Positions 18,549 to 26,141 of a stretch of 64,000 bases of DNA are shown in pieces. The DNA is from Elusimicrobia bacterium GWA2_61_42 (lineage in GTDB: Bacteria > Elusimicrobiota > Elusimicrobia > Elusimicrobiales > UBA9959), in assembly GCA_001799615.1 (NCBI GenBank), contig MGTU01000031.1, positions 1-64,000 of the forward strand, read 5' to 3'. The notes beneath the pieces are model-generated. The model ran no database searches and was not told the DNA's origin. It was given only the letters and a program-made list of their open reading frames with translations. The stretch's first letter is position 1. Every line of letters starts with the position of its first letter. The translations under genes were made by a program, and so were the position numbers.

Positions 18549-19205
18549 TTATCGTTTGATAACGGCCACGGCTTTGCCGCTGATCAGGAAGTCGTCGTCG
18601 GGGTGCAGGTAGATGGGGTCGTAATCGTAGGAGGAGTCCGCCTTCAGGATCACCTGGCCGTTCTTGCGGTCGTCGATGAAGCGCTTGATGGTGGCCTTGT
18701 TGTCGATGATGGCGAGGACGATGTCGTTGTTCCGCACGTCCTTCTTGTTGCTGTCGATGATCACGTAGTCGCCGTCCTCTATCTTCCTGCCGGCGATCTC
18801 GGCGCGGTTCATGGAGGTGCCGTTGGTCTTGAGGCCGTAAAGGCCCTTGGGGCTGGAGCGGCCCAGCAGCTTCCCCGAAACCCGCAGGAAGCCCTGGAAA
18901 TTTTCCTCGGCGAAAATGGTGGCGGGCCCGCAGCTGGCGGTGCCTACTATAGGTATAGAGAATAAAGAGGCAGCGGTTGTCAGCAGGCCGTTGGCCCAGC
19001 CGGGGATCAGGGAGGTCTTCTCCATCAGGCCTTTGTCGCGGTCGATGGTGAAGAAACCTTTCTTCTCGAGCTGCTGGAGATGGTGCTTTATCTTCTGCGG
19101 CGATTCGCCGGGCAGGCCTATGGCGCTGGCCATTTCGCGCAGGCTGACCTGGGCCAGGTTCTGCTCTTTGGAAAGATGCAGGAGCTTCTCTTGAATAGGG
19201 TGCAT
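18549..19205 (-). CDS. lexA: LexA-type SOS repressor
   Basis: A 218-residue repressor with an N-terminal winged helix-turn-helix (VSLREMASAIGLPGESPQKIKHHLQQLEKKGFF is the recognition region, residues 20-52) and a C-terminal S24 peptidase domain. The Ser/Lys dyad is S131 (NGTSMN) and K174 (ATIKRF). The self-cleavage bond, usually Ala-Gly, appears to be C92-G93 in VGTASCGPATIF, as in UmuD. It lies divergent to recA, 174 bases away, as expected for a repressor that controls both. Its promoter places transcription start on the ATG. Confidence 0.9.
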   Translation of the reverse strand: MHPIQEKLLHLSKEQNLAQVSLREMASAIGLPGESPQKIKHHLQQLEKKGFFTIDRDKGLMEKTSLIPGWANGLLTTAASLFSIPIVGTASCGPATIFAEENFQGFLRVSGKLLGRSSPKGLYGLKTNGTSMNRAEIAGRKIEDGDYVIIDSNKKDVRNNDIVLAIIDNKATIKRFIDDRKNGQVILKADSSYDYDPIYLHPDDDFLISGKAVAVIKR

Positions 19206-19240
19206 GGTCTAATCATAGCATACAATCCCGGTAAAGGCAA
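19206..19240 (-). promoter_or_regulatory. lexA promoter, leaderless
   Basis: On the minus strand TTGCCT (19240-19235), 17 bases, TATGAT (19217-19212), six bases, ATG at 19205. The seventh base after the -10 box is the A of the start codon. No ribosome-binding site fits. Confidence 0.72.
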
Positions 19241-19254
19241 TAACTCCTTAATAC

Positions 19255-19283
19255 TTGACACCTGGCCGGAAATCATCTATACT
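19255..19283 (+). promoter_or_regulatory. recA promoter
   Basis: A near-consensus sigma70 promoter: TTGACA (19255-19260), 17-base spacer, TATACT (19278-19283). Start of transcription is expected near 19290, leaving a leader of about 90 bases. The AACGGAGG ribosome-binding site is 11 bases from the ATG. Confidence 0.85.
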
Positions 19284-19305
19284 AATCGGGAACCGGAGCG
19301 TGCCG

Positions 19306-19331
19306 CAACACGACACTACGCTGTCGGGTTG
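19306..19331 (+). promoter_or_regulatory. inverted repeat in recA leader (operator or RNA hairpin)
   Basis: CAAC-A-CGACA-CTACGC-TGTCG-G-GTTG forms a nine-pair imperfect inverted repeat with a six-base centre, about 15-40 bases after the predicted start of transcription. It could be a LexA operator or a leader hairpin. I do not see the same arms in the lexA promoter, which argues against a shared operator. Confidence 0.4.
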
Positions 19332-19379
19332 GTGATGTAGACTATTACGGTAAGAAAATTTAACGGAGGTTTTAAAACT

Positions 19380-20480
19380 ATGGCTACCGAAGAAAAAAAC
19401 AGGGCGCTCGAGGCTGCCCTCTCACAGATAGAGAAGAGCTACGGCAAAGAAGCGATCATGAAGCTGGGCGAGCGCTCGGGCCGCATGAAGATAGAGACCA
19501 TTCCCACCGGCGCGCTGTCGCTGGACCTGGCGCTGGGCGTAGGGGGACTGCCCCGCGGCCGCGTGATCGAGATCTACGGGCCGGAATCCTCCGGCAAAAC
19601 TACGCTGACGCTGCACGTTATAGCGGAAGCGCAGAAAAAAGGCGGCATGGCGGCTTTCATAGACGCCGAGCATGCGCTGGACCCCGTGTACGCGCAGCGG
19701 CTGGGCGTGGACGTGGATAACCTCCTTATCTCCCAGCCCGACAGCGGCGAGCAGGCCCTGGAGATCTGCGAGAAACTGGTGCGCTCCGGCGCGCTGGACA
19801 TTATCGTCATAGACTCCGTGGCCGCGCTGGTGCCTAAGGCCGAGATAGAAGGCGAGATGGGCGACATGCACGTGGGCCTGCAGGCCAGGCTGATGAGCCA
19901 GGCGCTCAGGAAGCTCACCTCCATCGTGGCTTCCACCAAGACCTCGGTGATGTTCATCAACCAGCTGCGCCACAAGATCGGCGTGATGTTCGGCAACCCC
20001 GAAACTACGCCCGGCGGCCTGGCGCTGAAGTTCTACTCCTCCGTCCGCCTGGATATAAGGAAGATAGAGACCATCAAGCAGGCCGACGTGGTGACCGGCG
20101 CGCGCATCCGCGTGAAGGTGGTGAAGAACAAAGTCGCGCCCCCTTACCGCCAGGCCGAGTTCGAAATGGTCAACGGCGAGGGCATCTCCACCGAGGGCTG
20201 CCTGCTGGACATGGGCGTGGAGACCGGCCTGCTGGAGAAATCCGGCACCTGGTATATTTATAATGGCGACCGCATGGGCCAGGGCCGCGAGAACGCGAAG
20301 CTCTACCTGAAGGCCAACAAGGATAAAGCCGCGGAGATAGAGAAGGAGCTGCGCAGCCGGTTCCTTATGCCGGGCATGAAGCCCACCGCGGGCTCCGAGA
20401 AGGTCGCGGCCGAGAAAGCGGCCGAGAAAGCCGCCGATAAGGCTTACGCCGAAAAGAAAGAAAAAGCGGCCAAGAAGTAA
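19380..20480 (+). CDS. recA: recombinase RecA
   Basis: A 366-residue RecA: Walker [10 protein letters not shown] at 67-75, [33 protein letters not shown] (Walker B and loop L1), and [23 protein letters not shown] (loop L2). It forms ATP-dependent filaments on single-stranded DNA for recombination and triggers LexA self-cleavage. The C-terminal 40 residues are Lys/Glu/Ala-rich ([20 protein letters not shown]), an extension of low complexity. The gene has its own strong promoter and faces away from lexA. Confidence 0.98.
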   Translation: MATEEKNRALEAALSQIEKSYGKEAIMKLGERSGRMKIETIPTGALSLDLALGVGGLPRGRVIEIYGPESSGKTTLTLHVIAEAQKKGGMAAFIDAEHALDPVYAQRLGVDVDNLLISQPDSGEQALEICEKLVRSGALDIIVIDSVAALVPKAEIEGEMGDMHVGLQARLMSQALRKLTSIVASTKTSVMFINQLRHKIGVMFGNPETTPGGLALKFYSSVRLDIRKIETIKQADVVTGARIRVKVVKNKVAPPYRQAEFEMVNGEGISTEGCLLDMGVETGLLEKSGTWYIYNGDRMGQGRENAKLYLKANKDKAAEIEKELRSRFLMPGMKPTAGSEKVAAEKAAEKAADKAYAEKKEKAAKK

Positions 20481-20715
20481 CCTGAATCCAGCAGGATTCC
20501 CCGCGAAGCGGGCGGAGGGCCCAGCGCTATGCGCGCCCGGCCCGACGAGGTGTATGCCTCCCGAAGGGCGCCCGCTGTGCGGGCGGAAAGTTGCAGCAGC
20601 AACTTTCAGGCTAAGCGGCACCGCGGAAAGGCGCAACAGGCAAAAGTCCTCTTTTTGCCGTTGCGCCTTTCGCGCGTCTATGCGGCCGAACCCCGAAGTG
20701 GTAATATATGGATAA
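20481..20715 (+). repeat. array of back-to-back hairpins between recA and xerC
   Basis: The whole 235-base spacer is a run of inverted repeats: GAATCC-AGCA-GGATTC (20484-20499), CCCGC-GAA-GCGGG (20500-20512), GAGG-TGTATG-CCTC (20547-20560), CGCCCGC-TGT-GCGGGCG (20569-20585), GAAAGTTGC-AGCA-GCAACTTTC (20586-20607) and an 18-pair hairpin at 20626-20671 (GAAAGGCGCAA and GGCAAAA arms). The last may end recA transcription although no T-run follows. No credible gene lies here. Confidence 0.6.
20702..20715 (+). promoter_or_regulatory. -10 element eight bases before xerC-like ATG
   Basis: TAATAT at 20702-20707 is followed by eight bases and the ATG at 20716, with no ribosome-binding site. This fits the leaderless pattern seen elsewhere in the window, but the -35 is not clear. 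Confidence 0.4.
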
Positions 20716-21603
20716 ATGCGTCCATTAGCGGCAGATTTTTCGCGGCACCTGGGCATGGAGCGGGGCCTGGCAAAGAACACCTGCCTGGCTTACGCCGGGG
20801 ACGCCGAGGCTTTTCTAGCCTACTGCGAGGTCCGTAAAACGGACCCCGCGCTGGCCGAGGCCCCCTTTGTGGAAGCTTATCTCTGGTCTTTAAAGTCGGT
20901 CAGGAAGCTGGGGCCCGCGTCCATCTTCCGCAAGACGGAGGCGCTGCGCGCTTTTTACCGCTACCTGCGCCTTGAAGGCAAGGCGGTCAAGGACCCCACC
21001 GCCAATTTCCGCGCGCCCAAGCTGCCGCGCAAGGTGCCGCGGTTCCTGGACAAGCGGGACATGGAAAAACTGCTCGTCTACCCTTCGGGGGAAGCTTTCG
21101 CCAAGGTGCGGGCCGCCGCCGCCATAGAACTGCTTTACGCTTCCGGCATAAGGGTGTCGGAGCTGCTGGGGCTGCGGCTGGAGTCCGTTAATTTTCAGCA
21201 GGGCTGGCTGAGGGTGTTCGGCAAGGGCGCCAAAGAGCGCATGGTGCCGGTGCACGCCGCGGCCCTGGCGCGGCTGAAGGAATACCTGGCGGCCAGGCAG
21301 CAGAAGTTCGGCGGGCAGCCGGCCGCGGAGGAGCTGTTCCTGAACCGCTCCGGCGAAAGGCTCAGCCGGGTGACCATGTGGAAGGATATCGTGGCGTACG
21401 GCCGGGAGGCGGGCGTGGAGATAAAGCCGCACCCTCACCTGTTCCGCCACACCTTCGCCAGCCACCTGGTGCAGGGCGGCGCCGACCTGCGCTCGGTGCA
21501 GGAGATGCTGGGTCACGCCAGCCTGAACACCACCCAGATCTACGCCCACGTGGACAAAGGCGACGTCAAGCGCGCCCACGACAAATACCACCCGGACAAG
21601 TAA
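20716..21603 (+). CDS. tyrosine recombinase XerC/XerD family
   Basis: A 295-residue site-specific recombinase of chromosome-dimer-resolution size. N-terminal SAM-like core-binding domain (residues 3-85) and catalytic domain with all ligands: Arg in SGIRVSELL, Lys in GKGAKERMVP, HxxR in HLFRHTFASHL, His in LGHASLNTTQIY and the nucleophile Tyr in QIYAHV. It resolves chromosome dimers at dif together with FtsK; whether it is XerC or XerD, or the single Xer of this organism, cannot be told from one gene. Housekeeping neighbours (recA) and no attachment repeats argue against a mobile-element integrase. Confidence 0.9.
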   Translation: MRPLAADFSRHLGMERGLAKNTCLAYAGDAEAFLAYCEVRKTDPALAEAPFVEAYLWSLKSVRKLGPASIFRKTEALRAFYRYLRLEGKAVKDPTANFRAPKLPRKVPRFLDKRDMEKLLVYPSGEAFAKVRAAAAIELLYASGIRVSELLGLRLESVNFQQGWLRVFGKGAKERMVPVHAAALARLKEYLAARQQKFGGQPAAEELFLNRSGERLSRVTMWKDIVAYGREAGVEIKPHPHLFRHTFASHLVQGGADLRSVQEMLGHASLNTTQIYAHVDKGDVKRAHDKYHPDK

Positions 21604-21606
21604 ACT

Positions 21607-23160
21607 ATGATCGACGACCAGAACGACATTTTCGACTCACGCATAAAGCTGCACGACAGGCACCGCTTCGAGATAAAGCTGGACATCGACCTGGACGCCG
21701 CGGCCAGGAGTTCCTACGAGGTAGAGACCTACTTCTTCGTGCCGCGGGCGCTCAACGTGGGCCCGCACAATTACAAGAAAGAGAATTTCTACAACTCCAG
21801 CCAGCGCTACATCCGCTTCCGCACGCCCAAGATGAGCCTGGGCAAGGTCTGCGACCCCGCCCTCGGCACCTCGCCGCTCAACCGCATCCGGGAAGACCTG
21901 GGCCGCGTGCTGTCCGGCGCGGGGGACCAGCCCCTCACGGTCAAGATCTGCAACGAGTTCCGCCTGCTGGGCTGCATCATCCGCGGCGAGATCCGCGACT
22001 ACGTCAAAGTCTTTATCGACGAGCTGGCCACTTACGGCGCGGCCGTCCCGGCCGCCCAGCGCAAACTGTTCGTAGGCGAGGGCCTGGAGAATTTCCTGGG
22101 CGACCTCAAACGCCTGGACGCCGCGCTCTCCTCGCTGAAGGCCGAGCTTTCCGACCCCGCCGTGCCGGTGAAGATCCGCGAAACCGCCGCTTTCTTCGAC
22201 GAGTACGTGAGCCTGATCCTGGAGGAGTACCTGACCTCGCTGGTGGACGCGCTCCGGAACAACCCCGGCGCCAGGGCGCGCTTCGAAGACGTGGAAAAGG
22301 GCCTGCTGGCCATAGTGACGGCCCAGAACCGCTACCGCCAGGTCATGAAGTACCCGTCCGTGCTGGTGCCCGGTTCGTCCAACGAGGTCATCATCTACCG
22401 CCGCGGCGTGCTTAAGAAATTTATCTCCAGCGTGCTCTACCTTAAGGCCGAGTTCTCGGAGTGGGAAGGGCTGACGCAGGTGTTCTTCGGCCTGGCCGCC
22501 GGCACGGCCATGCTGTTCGCCGTGATGGTGACGGTGCTGGTGCAGCGGCGCTACGCCATGAACAGCATGCCTTTCGTGCTGGCCGTGGTGATCAGCTATA
22601 TTTTCAAAGACCGCATAAAGGACTGGCTGAAACTGCTGTTTTCCAAGAGCCTTACCCGCTGGATCTCGGACCGCAAGATAGACATCCTGGACTCCGCCGG
22701 CGGGGGCGGGCGCATCGGCCTGCTCAAGGAGGCTTTCACGTTCCTGTCCGACAAAAGCCTGCCGCCGGACATCGCCCGCCTGCGCCGCATCGACAATATC
22801 ACCTCCGTGGACGAGGAAGGCAAGCCGGAGCGCGTCTTCAAGTACAAGAAGGAGATCATCCTTTATCCCGAGGTCATCATAAAAAGCCACGAGCGCCGCC
22901 GCGACCTCAACGACATCATGCGGTTCAACGTCCGCGAACTCATCGCGCAGGCCGACGACGCCGCGGTGGATTATCCTTACGTGGACGCGGCTACCGGCGA
23001 CGTGCGCGTGGCGGCCTGTTCGCGGGTGTACCACCTCAACCTGGTGCTCAAATACAGCTATTTCGACCGGGACGGCCAGGTGACCATCCATTACGAGCGC
23101 ATCCGCATAGTGATCAACAAGGACGGTATAGTACGCCTGGAAGAAGTTAAAGTGGCCTGA
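21607..23160 (+). CDS. conserved-looking membrane protein of unknown function
   Basis: I do not recognise this 517-residue protein. A soluble N-terminal part (about 1-285) begins DSRIKLHDRHRFEIKLDIDL and contains acidic helices. Two transmembrane helices follow (about 295-318 and 322-342, the first with FFGLAAGTAMLFAVMV), then a cytoplasmic-type C-terminal part with a beta-rich end (YHLNLVLKYSYFDRDGQVTIHYERIRIVINKDG). No signal peptide and no catalytic motif. It begins three bases after the recombinase stop and is probably co-transcribed with it. Confidence 0.7.
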   Translation: MIDDQNDIFDSRIKLHDRHRFEIKLDIDLDAAARSSYEVETYFFVPRALNVGPHNYKKENFYNSSQRYIRFRTPKMSLGKVCDPALGTSPLNRIREDLGRVLSGAGDQPLTVKICNEFRLLGCIIRGEIRDYVKVFIDELATYGAAVPAAQRKLFVGEGLENFLGDLKRLDAALSSLKAELSDPAVPVKIRETAAFFDEYVSLILEEYLTSLVDALRNNPGARARFEDVEKGLLAIVTAQNRYRQVMKYPSVLVPGSSNEVIIYRRGVLKKFISSVLYLKAEFSEWEGLTQVFFGLAAGTAMLFAVMVTVLVQRRYAMNSMPFVLAVVISYIFKDRIKDWLKLLFSKSLTRWISDRKIDILDSAGGGGRIGLLKEAFTFLSDKSLPPDIARLRRIDNITSVDEEGKPERVFKYKKEIILYPEVIIKSHERRRDLNDIMRFNVRELIAQADDAAVDYPYVDAATGDVRVAACSRVYHLNLVLKYSYFDRDGQVTIHYERIRIVINKDGIVRLEEVKVA

Positions 23161-23190
23161 TCTTGAATTCAGCTTAAGGGGTTATTGGAC

Positions 23191-24300
23191 ATGGAAATAC
23201 ACGCTGTAGGCATAATGGGCGCCAACACCACCGGCGCGGGCGCGGCCGAGATCTTCCTGAAGCACGGCTACCAGGTGCGGCTTTACGACGATTTCAAGGA
23301 CAGCCTCAATGTGTCGCTGGCCAAGATCAAATGGTCGCTGCGCAAGGAGGGGAAGGAGGACCTGCTGTCGAATATAGAGGGCATCCAGGACATGGCCAAA
23401 TTCAAGGGGGCCGACATAGTGATAGAGGCCGCCAACAAGTCCCCCGAGGAGCGGCGGGTTTATTTCTCGAAGCTCAAGGACCACCTGGAGCCAGGCTGCG
23501 TGGTGGCGGCCCGCTGCGCGGTGCAGCCGCTCAAGGACATAGTCGGCTTTACGGACCTGCCCAAGGACCGCACGCTGGGCTTTCACTTTATAAAGCCGGT
23601 GCGCTCCAACCCGCTGGTGGAGATAGTGCGCACCGACGCGGTCAAGGACGAATATATAGAGGCGGCGGCCGCCCTGCTGCGCAAGATCGGCAAGACGCCC
23701 ATCATAGTGAAGGATAACCCGGGCCAGATAGTGGAGCGGCTTACCCGGCCTTTCAGCCTGGCGGCCATCAGGCTGCTGGACGCGGGCAAGGGCTGTCCGC
23801 ACGAGATCGACGCGGCGTTCAAGGAAATGGCGGAGGCGCCGATGGGCCCCTTCGAGGCGGCCGACTTCGCGGGGGTGGATTCCGATTACCAGGCCTCCGA
23901 GTTCATTTACAACGCGCTGGGCAAACCGGAGCGGCTGGCGCCCTCGGCCACGCAGCTGCGGCTGGTGCAGTACGGCCAGCTGGGACGCAAGGCCACCATA
24001 GGCTTTTATATTTACGAGGACGGGCGCATAGTGGGGGAGAACCCGATACTGCCGAACCTGGTGAAATACCTGGGGCTGAAAAAGGTTTCCAAGGAAGAGA
24101 TCTTCGCCGAGATCATGCGGCCGGTGGTGGAGGAGGCTAAAATACTGGCCGCCGAGATCATGGCGTCGGAATACGACGTGGAGACGGCGATGAAACTGGC
24201 GATGGGCTGGCCCAAAGGCCCCTTCGCCTACAGCCGCGACGCTGGCGCGCTGCTGGAGCGGAAGAAGGTGTCCCAGTTCGACACGCTGGATACTTTTTAA
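23191..24300 (+). CDS. 3-hydroxyacyl-CoA dehydrogenase family protein with altered active site
   Basis: A 369-residue NAD-binding protein with the HADH fold: Rossmann motif VGIMGANTTGAGAAEIF at the N-terminus, the catalytic His context GFHFIKPVRSNPLVEIV, and a C-terminal duplicated all-alpha dimerisation domain. Two usual catalytic positions differ: the SNTS motif reads ARCAVQPL and the GFIVNR motif reads GQIVERL, so the Ser and Asn of classical enzymes are missing. A true beta-oxidation dehydrogenase is therefore uncertain. ATG at 23191 is chosen with AAGGGG ten bases upstream; a TTG six bases earlier is too close to it. Overlaps the next gene by one base. Confidence 0.78.
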   Translation: MEIHAVGIMGANTTGAGAAEIFLKHGYQVRLYDDFKDSLNVSLAKIKWSLRKEGKEDLLSNIEGIQDMAKFKGADIVIEAANKSPEERRVYFSKLKDHLEPGCVVAARCAVQPLKDIVGFTDLPKDRTLGFHFIKPVRSNPLVEIVRTDAVKDEYIEAAAALLRKIGKTPIIVKDNPGQIVERLTRPFSLAAIRLLDAGKGCPHEIDAAFKEMAEAPMGPFEAADFAGVDSDYQASEFIYNALGKPERLAPSATQLRLVQYGQLGRKATIGFYIYEDGRIVGENPILPNLVKYLGLKKVSKEEIFAEIMRPVVEEAKILAAEIMASEYDVETAMKLAMGWPKGPFAYSRDAGALLERKKVSQFDTLDTF

Positions 24301-24605
24301 TGGGCGAAAAGTCTATCGGGCTGAAAATATTGGACGGTTTCCTGGCGCTGTTCGGCGTGGTAGAGAACGTGGACGTGGACGGGGTGGTCCGCAGCGTCTA
24401 CGCGCCCGGCGGCAAGCGCCGGGTGGGCATCTACCACCGCGCCAACAACACCTACATTTACCAGGAAGAAGTTTTCAACGACCTGTTCACCGTGATGCGC
24501 TGGGAGCCTTTCCAGGCCGGCCCCAAGGACGGCTGCTCCACCCCGGAAGAAGCCATGGCCGCCGCCCGCAAAGCCCTCCCCTGGCTCTGGGAAATCCCCG
24601 AATAA
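24300..24605 (+). CDS. small protein of unknown function
   Basis: A 101-residue protein whose ATG overlaps the preceding stop by one base (TAATG), so it is translationally coupled to the dehydrogenase homologue. It has no signal peptide; the sequence GGKRRVGIYHRANNTYIYQEEVFNDLFTVMRWEPF suggests a small alpha/beta fold. No family recognised. Confidence 0.65.
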   Translation: MGEKSIGLKILDGFLALFGVVENVDVDGVVRSVYAPGGKRRVGIYHRANNTYIYQEEVFNDLFTVMRWEPFQAGPKDGCSTPEEAMAAARKALPWLWEIPE

Positions 24606-25003
24606 ACGTGCGCCAATCGGGTGGCGCCGACTGCCAGTTCGGGGTCCTGCCGCCCGAACCGGCTTCCCGGTCCAGCCGCTCCACCCATCCCCTGCTAGGC
24701 TGGCGAGATGCAAACCTGCCGTTCACCTTACGCGGCTGGCCCGAAAAGCCGGTCCGTGCGTCACCCCTCCAACTATCGCCGCCACGCTCCCGCTAACGAG
24801 GCGATCTTTGGGGTCATGAAGAAAATTGGAGGGGGCGGACGGGGGGACCGGGTTAGCAAAACCGGGTTGCGTGGAGCGCAGCTCCACTTTCTTGCCCGCC
24901 GCTTGCATAAGCGCGGCGGGCGAATACCGAGTGAGGCCACGGTGTGGCCGAACGCGTTTTGCGTTCCGGTCCCCCTGGCTGCCCCCTCCAGACCGAGTGT
25001 GGG
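24606..25003. repeat. 398-base non-coding spacer rich in hairpins
   Basis: No supportable gene. Consecutive inverted repeats include GCGCC/GGCGC (24610-24627), GTTCGGG/CCCGAAC (24637-24659), ACCGG-CTTC-CCGGT (24658-24671), CGGCT/AGCCG (24733-24751), GTGGAGC-GCA-GCTCCAC (24871-24887), an 11-pair arm GCCCGCCGCTT with AAGC..GGCGGGC (24894-24921), GGCCAC-GGT-GTGGCC (24935-24949) and GAACGC-GTTTT-GCGTTC (24950-24966). It separates convergent genes and resembles the array at 20481-20715. Confidence 0.55.
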
Positions 25004-26086
25004 TTATTTTATTTCTACGAGGCGGTATTTGCGGGTGCCGAGGCCGATGGCTTCGGAGTATTCAAGGGTGCGCACGCCCGAGACTCCGGTTTCGTGCTTG
25101 AAGGCGTCGGCTATGCCGGCGGCTTTGTTCACCAGGTCGAAGCTGGCCTGGTCCAGGGCCACCGGGTCGTTGGAGGCCAGCAGTCCCACGTTGCCTACAA
25201 AGGGCGGGGGGGCCCCGGCCCGGCAGTCGCAGGCGGCCGAGATGTTCATCAGCAGGTTGATGTAGGTGAAATGCCCGCCGGCGGTCACGCCCCGGGCGTA
25301 CTCCGCCAGCTTTTCCTGGAACGCCACGCCCTTGGTGGCCGCCGGGGCCGAATCTATGGCGTCGTAAGGGCAGATCTCCACGCATTTGCCGCAGCCGATG
25401 CACTTCTTGCGGTCTATCACGTAATCCGGGCCGATCGCGCCCACCGGGCAGTTAGGGATGCAGATGCCGCATTTTACGCATTTCTTGTTTATCGCGGGGA
25501 ACTGGTCCGAGTGCTGCGCCTTCTTGCCGTTCGGCGAGGCGAAGCCCATGGCCAGGTTCTTTATGGCCCCGCCGAAACCCGCGCTGCCGTGGCCTTTAAA
25601 GTGAGAGATCACCAGGAACGAACCGTACCCGGCCATGCCTTTCCCGACGTAGATCTTTGAAAAATATTTACCCTTGTAAGGCAGGGCCGTTTCGCCGGCC
25701 GTATCCAGGATATCGATGGGCGCGTAGCCCCAGCCGTGCTTTTTAGCCGTGGCCACATGGTTTTTGGTGTCGGAGCGCGAGCCCCCGTACAGCGTATTGG
25801 TTTCTACGAAAACACCTTTAAGGCCAATGACCAGGTCCTTTAAAAGGGGCGGCGGTATGTAATTATCATTGCCCGCCTCCCCGAAATGCACTTTAACGCC
25901 CAGCTTGTCCTTGGGCTTGAAGTTGAGCCTGGCGTAAGCCGCTTTGAGCGCGGCGGGGGAGATCTCTTTGGAGAAATAAACCTCGGGCGGAGCGGCGGCC
26001 GGATTCTTGGCCGCGGCAAAAAGGCTGTGAAAGCCGGCCAGGCAGAGAAAGGCCCAGAAAAAAGCGTAAACGGCGTATTTTTTCAT
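25004..26086 (-). CDS. DUF362 domain protein with two 4Fe-4S motifs and a signal peptide
   Basis: A 360-residue protein. The DUF362 domain (for example KVHFGEAGNDNYIPPPLLKDL and SHFKGHGSAGFGGAIKNLAMG) surrounds a bacterial ferredoxin domain with two complete motifs, CVKCGICIPNCPVGAI and CIGCGKCVEICPYDAI. The start MKKYAVYAFFWAFLCLAGFHSLFAAA looks like a Sec signal peptide, which is unusual because Fe-S proteins are normally exported folded through Tat and no twin Arg is present; it might instead be a membrane anchor. Function of DUF362 is not established; an electron-transfer role is implied. A TATAAT lies nine bases before the ATG. Confidence 0.82.
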   Translation of the reverse strand: MKKYAVYAFFWAFLCLAGFHSLFAAAKNPAAAPPEVYFSKEISPAALKAAYARLNFKPKDKLGVKVHFGEAGNDNYIPPPLLKDLVIGLKGVFVETNTLYGGSRSDTKNHVATAKKHGWGYAPIDILDTAGETALPYKGKYFSKIYVGKGMAGYGSFLVISHFKGHGSAGFGGAIKNLAMGFASPNGKKAQHSDQFPAINKKCVKCGICIPNCPVGAIGPDYVIDRKKCIGCGKCVEICPYDAIDSAPAATKGVAFQEKLAEYARGVTAGGHFTYINLLMNISAACDCRAGAPPPFVGNVGLLASNDPVALDQASFDLVNKAAGIADAFKHETGVSGVRTLEYSEAIGLGTRKYRLVEIK

Positions 26087-26095
26087 GACCGGGAT

Positions 26096-26101
26096 ATTAT
26101 A
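26096..26101 (-). promoter_or_regulatory. -10 element nine bases before the DUF362 gene
   Basis: Minus-strand TATAAT with nine bases to the ATG at 26086 predicts a leader of at most two or three bases. The -35 region is weak. Confidence 0.45.
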
Positions 26102-26141
26102 CAAATTGGGAAAAGTCCGGCGCCCGCGGGCCCGGGGGCCG

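Noticed and set aside
20481-20715. CRISPR array
   Set aside because: The hairpins differ in sequence and spacing; there is no repeated unit with spacers.
20716-21603. Xer-like gene as sign of an integrated element
   Set aside because: Neighbours are housekeeping genes, and no flanking repeats or phage genes are present.
24637-24671. Possible tRNA or SRP RNA piece (GTTCGGG.. stem)
   Set aside because: The stem is not followed by an acceptor arm or CCA, and the conserved SRP loop is absent.
24708-25265. Open frames in the 24606-25003 spacer
   Set aside because: Product is Arg/Pro/Ser-rich without motif, runs into the DUF362 gene on the other strand, and has no ribosome-binding site.
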